Below, piece after piece: positions 60,789-64,000 of a stretch of 64,000 bases of DNA. A program made the translations under genes and the position numbers. The DNA lies in assembly GCF_003427025.1 (NCBI RefSeq), contig NZ_QVAI01000006.1:1-64000 (forward strand), given 5' to 3'. How positions within the stretch are numbered: position 1 is the stretch's first letter; every line of letters starts with the position of its first letter. The notes under the pieces are model-generated. The model was not told the DNA's origin and did not search any database. It saw only the letters and a program-made list of their open reading frames with translations. This DNA comes from Jiangella endophytica. GTDB lineage: Bacteria; Actinomycetota; Actinomycetes; Jiangellales; Jiangellaceae.

Positions 60789-60838
60789 TGATCATCAATG
60801 ATCCAACCACCCAGGAGGGGTTGGATCATTGATGATCA
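60789..60838. repeat. Perfect 20-base inverted repeat between divergent genes
   Basis: TGATCATCAATGATCCAACC (60789-60808) is perfectly mirrored at 60819-60838 around a 10-base loop. It begins with TGATCATCAATGATC, almost the same 15 bases as in the palindrome at 50838-50852 and its counterpart near 17625-17639. It lies 22 bases before the HD-protein ATG, so it should affect that gene's promoter or leader. Confidence 0.8.
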
Positions 60839-60860
60839 TGGGCGCGGGGAGAATGGGCGC

Positions 60861-61487
60861 ATGGAGGAACTCGAGCAGCGCTGGGCCACGCTGGCCGGTG
60901 ACTCGCCGGCGGCGACGCGGGCCGGTGCCGACCTGCTGGCCCGTTGGAGCGAGGAACACCGTCACTACCACGGCACCGGCCACCTGGCCGCGGTCCTGGA
61001 CGCCGTCGACGAACTGGCCGGCGCCGCAAGCGACCCCGACGCCGTCCGGTTCGCCGCCTGGTTCCACGACTCCGTCTACGACGGGCGGCCGGGCGACGAC
61101 GAGGCCGCCAGCGCCCGGCTGGCCCACGACGTGCTGACGGCGCTCGACCGGCCGGCGAGGCAGGTCGACGAGGTCGAGCGGCTGGTGCTGCTGACGGCCG
61201 GCCACGACCCGGAGCCGGGCGACGGCAACGGTGCCGTGCTCTGCGACGCCGACCTCGCCGTGCTGGCCGGCACGCCGTCGGAGTACGCGGCGTACGCCTC
61301 GGCCGTCCGCGAGGACTACGCGCACGTGTCCGACGCCGACTTCACCGCGGGCCGGTACGCCGTGATCGCCGGACTGCTCGACCGGCCGGCGCTGTACCGC
61401 ACCGAGGCCGGCCATCGCCGCTGGGAGCTCCCGGCCCGGCACAACCTCGAGACCGAGCTCGTCCTCCTCCGCGCCTCGGCCCCGTGA
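60861..61487 (+). CDS. HD-domain predicted metal-dependent phosphohydrolase
   Basis: 208 residues of the actinobacterial family of predicted HD-superfamily hydrolases. YHGTGHLAAVLDAVDEL (His), FAAWFHDSVYDGRPGDDEAAS (HD pair) and LCDADLAVLAGTPSEYAAYASAVREDYAHVSDADF (metal-ligand Asp) are present. Members may act on nucleotides, but none I know has a firm substrate. The ATG at 60861 gives MEELEQRW; the upstream in-frame extension runs through a palindrome and is rejected. Confidence 0.85.
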   Translation: MEELEQRWATLAGDSPAATRAGADLLARWSEEHRHYHGTGHLAAVLDAVDELAGAASDPDAVRFAAWFHDSVYDGRPGDDEAASARLAHDVLTALDRPARQVDEVERLVLLTAGHDPEPGDGNGAVLCDADLAVLAGTPSEYAAYASAVREDYAHVSDADFTAGRYAVIAGLLDRPALYRTEAGHRRWELPARHNLETELVLLRASAP

Positions 61488-61556
61488 CGTCCTCACGATC
61501 ACTCGTGACGATCTGACACCACGGCGGACACGGGCACCCGCACCGGAAGGGCAGGT

Positions 61557-61874
61557 ATGGGCAAGGCCGAACAGCAGGAGCAGCTCGACCGCATCGTGCG
61601 CCGGTTCGCCGACGTCGCGCCGGCCCGGTGGGCGCGACTGGTCGGCAACTGGGAGGCCTACCCCGGCCCCACCGGCGAGGTCACGCTCAACTACCTCACC
61701 CTGGCCGTCGTCGACGGCGGCGCTCGGGGGTCAGTGACGCTTGCGCCGGCGCAGCCCGGCCGCGAGCAGCCGGGCGACGAGGTCGCGGCTGCGCACCGGC
61801 ACGGCGCCGGCGTCGACGGCGCGCTGGTAGTCCGCGGCCGGCAGGTCGTAGTGGTCACCGTCGAAGCCGCGTGA
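61557..61874 (+). pseudogene. 3'-truncated gene, YezG/DUF600 immunity-like N-terminus
   Basis: GGAAGGGCAGGT precedes an ATG, and the first about 58 codons (EQLDRIVRRFADVAPARWARLVGNWEAYPGPTGEVTLNYLTLAVVDGG) look like the start of a YezG-type (DUF600) protein, where a Trp-rich continuation would be expected. Instead the frame runs into the antisense of the DUF4031 gene from about 61731. The 105-codon frame is therefore best read as a broken remnant whose 3' part was lost. The family guess is moderate. Confidence 0.45.
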
Positions 61875-61991
61875 CGGGAGACCGAGCCTCGCCGCGAAGG
61901 CGTGCAACTCGTCGAACGACTCGTCCGACGCGAGGTGCGACCAGAGCCGGCCGTGCCCGGCCCAGGCCGGCGGGTCGACCAGGATCGTCAT
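61731..61991 (-). CDS. DUF4031 domain protein
   Basis: 86 residues: MTILVDPPAWAGHGRLWSHLASDESFDELHAFAARLGLPSRGFDGDHYDLPAADYQRAVDAGAVPVRSRDLVARLLAAGLRRRKRH. The DPPxWxxHGxxWSHL...SFDELHxFA...FDxDHYD pattern is the DUF4031 signature, with His/Asp residues that might bind a metal. Function unknown. It lies downstream of cutC in the same direction with a 73-base gap, and its 3' end overlaps the truncated gene on the other strand. Confidence 0.82.
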   Translation of the reverse strand: MTILVDPPAWAGHGRLWSHLASDESFDELHAFAARLGLPSRGFDGDHYDLPAADYQRAVDAGAVPVRSRDLVARLLAAGLRRRKRH

Positions 61992-62064
61992 GACGACCCG
62001 CCCGCCGCCAGGGGTGACCGGAGTCGCCCCTGCCCGAGCCGGGCCGGCGAGTCCACCAGCGCTG

Positions 62065-62769
62065 TCACAGGGCCGCCGCCACGGCGTCGTCGATGAGGAT
62101 GCGCCACGACCGCACCAGCGCTGCGTCGATGTAGGCCTTCCACGAGCCGCCCGGACGGACCCGGCTGCCGACGTGGAACTGGCGGACGCCGGCGCGGGCC
62201 AGCCACGGCACGTGGTCGGGCTCGAGGCCGCCGCCGGCCATGATGACGTCGGCCGCCGTCGCCGAGCCGGCCGCTCGGGAGCACAGCTCGTCCAGACCCG
62301 AGCCGACGCCGCGGGCGGAGCCGGCGCTGAGCACCGCGTCGAGGCCGGGCAGCCCGGGCACGACCGCCCACGCGTCGTCGAGGTCGAGGCAGTGGTCGAT
62401 GGCGCGGTGGAACGTCCACGCCCGGCCGTCCAGTTCGTCGGCCAGTGCCAGCGTCGCCTCGACGTCGATCTCGGCGTTGAGGCCGAGGAAGCCGAGCACG
62501 AAGCCGTCGGCACCGGCGTTCGCGAGCTGGTGGGCGGCGATGCGCAGCCGGGCCAGCTCCGAGCCGCTGGTCGAGAACCCGTCGTTGGCTCGCAGCATGA
62601 CGCGCAGCGGCAGGTCGCAGTCGCGTTTGAGGTCGCGGACGGTGTCGAGGGACGGGGTCAGCCCGTCGGCGTCCATATCGGCGACGACCTCGAGGCGGTC
62701 GGCGCCGCCCTCGACCGCGCCGGGCACGTCGCCCGGCCCCAGGGCGATGACCTCCAGCAGCGGACGCAC
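62065..62769 (-). CDS. cutC: CutC family protein (TIM barrel)
   Basis: 234 residues. The family name, copper homeostasis protein, comes from E. coli genetics; a direct role in copper handling is doubtful. Conserved blocks: LEVIALGPGDVPGAVEGGADRLEVVADMDADGLTPSL, VMLRANDGF, GADGFVLGFLGLNAEIDV, FHRAIDHCLDLDDA, and IMAGGGLEPDHVPWLARAGVRQFHVGS. GTG at 62769 (VRPLLEV). The in-frame extension upstream overlaps the divergent gene's promoter. Divergent from a small Cys-containing protein. Confidence 0.88.
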   Translation of the reverse strand: MRPLLEVIALGPGDVPGAVEGGADRLEVVADMDADGLTPSLDTVRDLKRDCDLPLRVMLRANDGFSTSGSELARLRIAAHQLANAGADGFVLGFLGLNAEIDVEATLALADELDGRAWTFHRAIDHCLDLDDAWAVVPGLPGLDAVLSAGSARGVGSGLDELCSRAAGSATAADVIMAGGGLEPDHVPWLARAGVRQFHVGSRVRPGGSWKAYIDAALVRSWRILIDDAVAAAL

Positions 62770-62824
62770 GTGGATAGTGTGCCAGCTACGGGCGTCCGGC
62801 ACCCTTCATGGCACGATCGACATC

Positions 62825-63166
62825 GTGGTCGACGACGTGATGCTCGTGGCGCGGGCGATGGTCCTGCGCGACCTCGGCGCGCGCCGGCTCGACGTCGCCG
62901 CCGCGGTCGACGTTCTGGAGGCCGCACTGACCGAACGCCGTTGGTGGGTGGAGCAGTGGCCCGACGGCGCGGCGTTCGTGGCCGGCCAGCTGGCCCAGGA
63001 CGTCCAGGATCGTCTGCTCGACGCCGGGGTGGGCCGGTGGCCGATGTGCGAGTCGTGCACCGACGAGGAGCCGCACGAACTGCGGATCGAGCCCGAACTC
63101 GGGCCCGATCCGCAGTGGGTGTGTGAGAAGTCCGGCCGGCTGGCCGCGCCGCTCGGGGCGCTCTAG
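62825..63166 (+). CDS. Small protein with a Cys-pair motif (113 aa), unknown
   Basis: The GTG at 62825 is 7 bases after CACGAT (leaderless pattern). The product starts VVDDVMLVARAMVLRDLGARRLDVAAAVDVLEAAL, is helical for about 65 residues, and then has WPMCESC and WVCEKSG, three cysteines that could hold a metal. No family recognised. Its stop is 2 bases from the stop of the convergent 46-residue gene. Confidence 0.6.
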   Translation: MVDDVMLVARAMVLRDLGARRLDVAAAVDVLEAALTERRWWVEQWPDGAAFVAGQLAQDVQDRLLDAGVGRWPMCESCTDEEPHELRIEPELGPDPQWVCEKSGRLAAPLGAL

Positions 63167-63168
63167 CC

Positions 63169-63309
63169 TCAGGCCGCCCGGACGTGTCCGGGTCGTGCGT
63201 CGTCGGCGGGGACCCAACGCTGCTCCGTCCGCGCGCGGCCGGAGATGTCGGTCACCGTCACCCAGCGGGCCACGAGCGTGGGGCGCTGGACCTGCGTCAT
63301 CGTCACCAT
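63169..63309 (-). CDS. Small hypothetical protein (46 aa) divergent from mftD
   Basis: An ATG with GGAGGAG 6 bases upstream opens 46 codons: MVTMTQVQRPTLVARWVTVTDISGRARTEQRW...PGHVRAA. It is soluble, basic and beta-rich by composition. It is not MftA, since it lacks the C-terminal IDGMCGVY-like core. Tandem TGTTCACCT sites lie 34-53 bases upstream. I recognise no family; the strong ribosome site is the main support. Confidence 0.6.
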   Translation of the reverse strand: MVTMTQVQRPTLVARWVTVTDISGRARTEQRWVPADDARPGHVRAA

Positions 63310-63336
63310 GTCCGCTCCTCCGGCCACTTGTGAGTC

Positions 63337-63362
63337 AGGTGTTGTTCACCTTCTGTTCACCT
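63337..63362. promoter_or_regulatory. Tandem TGTTCACCT operator between divergent genes
   Basis: TGTTCACCT occurs at 63343-63351 and 63354-63362, an 11-base period (one DNA turn). AGGTG at 63337-63341 also forms an inverted repeat with CACCT at 63347-63351. The block lies in the 165-base gap between the 46-residue gene and mftD. A regulator binding one face of the helix is likely; its identity is unknown. Confidence 0.55.
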
Positions 63363-63474
63363 AGAGTACCAGGCACGTTCGCCGGAATTCTTCCCGCTTC
63401 ATTTTGGCCCTCAGTGCCATTATTCTGGAGGGAACGGCACGCAGACGTGCCGACCCGCGAGGTCAGAGGTGACG

Positions 63475-64000
63475 ATGTTCGGCAGGAACAAGTGGTTCGA
63501 GACCGTGGCCGAAGCCGAGCGGCGAGCCCGTCGGCAGCTGCCGACGTCGGTGTACGGAGCGCTGGTGGCCGGCTCCGAGAAAGGGCTGACGCTGCGCGAC
63601 AACCTCGCCGCGTTCACCGAACTCGGGTTCGCGCCGCACGTCGCCGCCACGTCGGACAAGCGCGACCTGTCCACGCAGGTCATGGGGCAGCCCATCGCGC
63701 TGCCGGTGATCCTGTCGCCGACCGGCGTGCAGGCCGTGCACCCCGACGGCGAGGTCGCCGTCGCCCGCGCCGGCGCCAACCGCGGCACCGCCATGGGGCT
63801 GAGCTCGTTCGCGAGCCGCTCCATCGAGGACGTCGTCGCGGCCAACCCCAAGGCGTTCTTCCAGATCTACTGGCTGGGCAGCCGCGACGAGATCCTGCGC
63901 GTCATCGACCGCGCCCGCCGCGCCGGCGCCGCCGGCCTGATCCTCACCCTCGACTGGTCGTTCAGCAACGGCCGCGACTGGGGCAGCCCGTCCATCCCGG
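63475..64000 (+). CDS. mftD: MftD, FMN-dependent pre-mycofactocin synthase (5' part)
   Basis: The first 175 residues, running off the window. WFETVAEAERRARRQLPTSVYGALVAGSEKGLTLRDNLAAFTELGFAPHVAATSDKRDLSTQVMGQPIALPVILSPTGVQAVHPDGEVAVARAGANRGTAMGLSSFAS is the start of the lactate-dehydrogenase-like FMN barrel and closely matches mycobacterial MftD (Rv0694). MftD oxidatively deaminates the decarboxylated, cyclised MftA peptide core to the redox-active cofactor. The usual order is mftA-mftB-mftC-mftD, but no mftA, B or C gene lies to the left here. The ATG follows AGAGGTG. Confidence 0.85.
   Translation, partial: MFGRNKWFETVAEAERRARRQLPTSVYGALVAGSEKGLTLRDNLAAFTELGFAPHVAATSDKRDLSTQVMGQPIALPVILSPTGVQAVHPDGEVAVARAGANRGTAMGLSSFASRSIEDVVAANPKAFFQIYWLGSRDEILRVIDRARRAGAAGLILTLDWSFSNGRDWGSPSIP

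Noticed and set aside
63169-63309. The 46-residue gene as the mycofactocin precursor MftA
   Set aside because: It lacks the C-terminal Val-Tyr core motif that MftC acts on and runs in the opposite direction to mftD.

Overview
The window is very GC-rich, densely coded chromosome of an actinomycete. This rests on strong G/C bias at third codon positions, many GTG starts, a mycothiol-dependent-isomerase family protein, an XPB-type helicase with a Rv0862c-type partner, a Rv0871-type cold-shock protein, DUF3027 and DUF2530 proteins, and a mycofactocin-type MftD at the right edge. Several genes (citrate synthase 2, SerC, MarR, DUF2530, DUF3027, the Rv0876c-type MFS protein, CspB, the helicase-associated protein and XPB) belong to a neighbourhood that is also loosely grouped in Mycobacterium tuberculosis around Rv0861c-Rv0889c. 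A soil actinomycete such as a Jiangellaceae member is my guess, not something shown by the sequence. I saw no rRNA, tRNA, CRISPR array, transposase or phage gene.

Layout. 0.3-10 kb: pdxH, citrate synthase, serC, thpR with an MDMPI-family gene, argS, an MFS/MarR pair and a Tat-exported endonuclease/phosphatase-fold protein. 10-17 kb: a DUF2530-like membrane protein with a long repetitive tail, an NCS2 purine permease, a dienelactone-hydrolase-like protein, and two overlapping paralogous membrane proteins with a shared Cys/His C-terminal module. 17-26 kb: a long gene-poor stretch, a sacsin/HSP90-type ATPase with DUF3027, an MFS protein, a cold-shock protein, a HipA-like kinase/DUF3037 pair and a HAD hydrolase. 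26.2-31.5 kb: a TPR-CHAT caspase-like protease divergent from two paralogous subtilisin-like proteases that carry no signal peptide. 31.5-37.3 kb: an MFS/FAD-oxidoreductase/TetR group and the Rv0862c-type protein. 37.4-46.8 kb: a predicted N-acetylgalactosamine/galactosamine utilisation locus (GH109, aldolase, PfkB kinase, ROK kinase, SIS isomerase, divergent ABC importer, DeoR regulator). 46.8-53.8 kb: LCP protein, GNAT, XPB helicase, a second gene-poor stretch, and HelD. 53.9-59.5 kb: a tightly overlapping operon with the enzymes expected for ether-lipid synthesis (acyl-CoA reductase, SDR, PlsC acyltransferase, alkyl-DHAP synthase). 59.4-64 kb: an MFS protein, an HD hydrolase, a truncated gene, DUF4031, CutC, two small proteins and the start of mftD.

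The two strongest leads for an under-described system are the CHAT plus twin cytosolic subtilisin locus, which looks like an intracellular proteolytic signalling or defence module, and the compact AGPS/FAR/PlsC/SDR operon, which looks like a bacterial counterpart of the peroxisomal ether-lipid pathway. A third observation is structural. A roughly 0.6 kb intergenic repeat with a 62-base near-perfect hairpin is present twice in opposite orientation about 33 kb apart, and a partial third copy lies at the left edge. A 15-base palindromic core shared with the repeat recurs near 60.8 kb.

Many genes here appear to be translated from leaderless transcripts: a plausible -10 hexamer lies 6-7 bases before the start codon and there is no Shine-Dalgarno. 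I used this to choose several starts. Locus names from M. tuberculosis and family names are from memory and were not checked by search.
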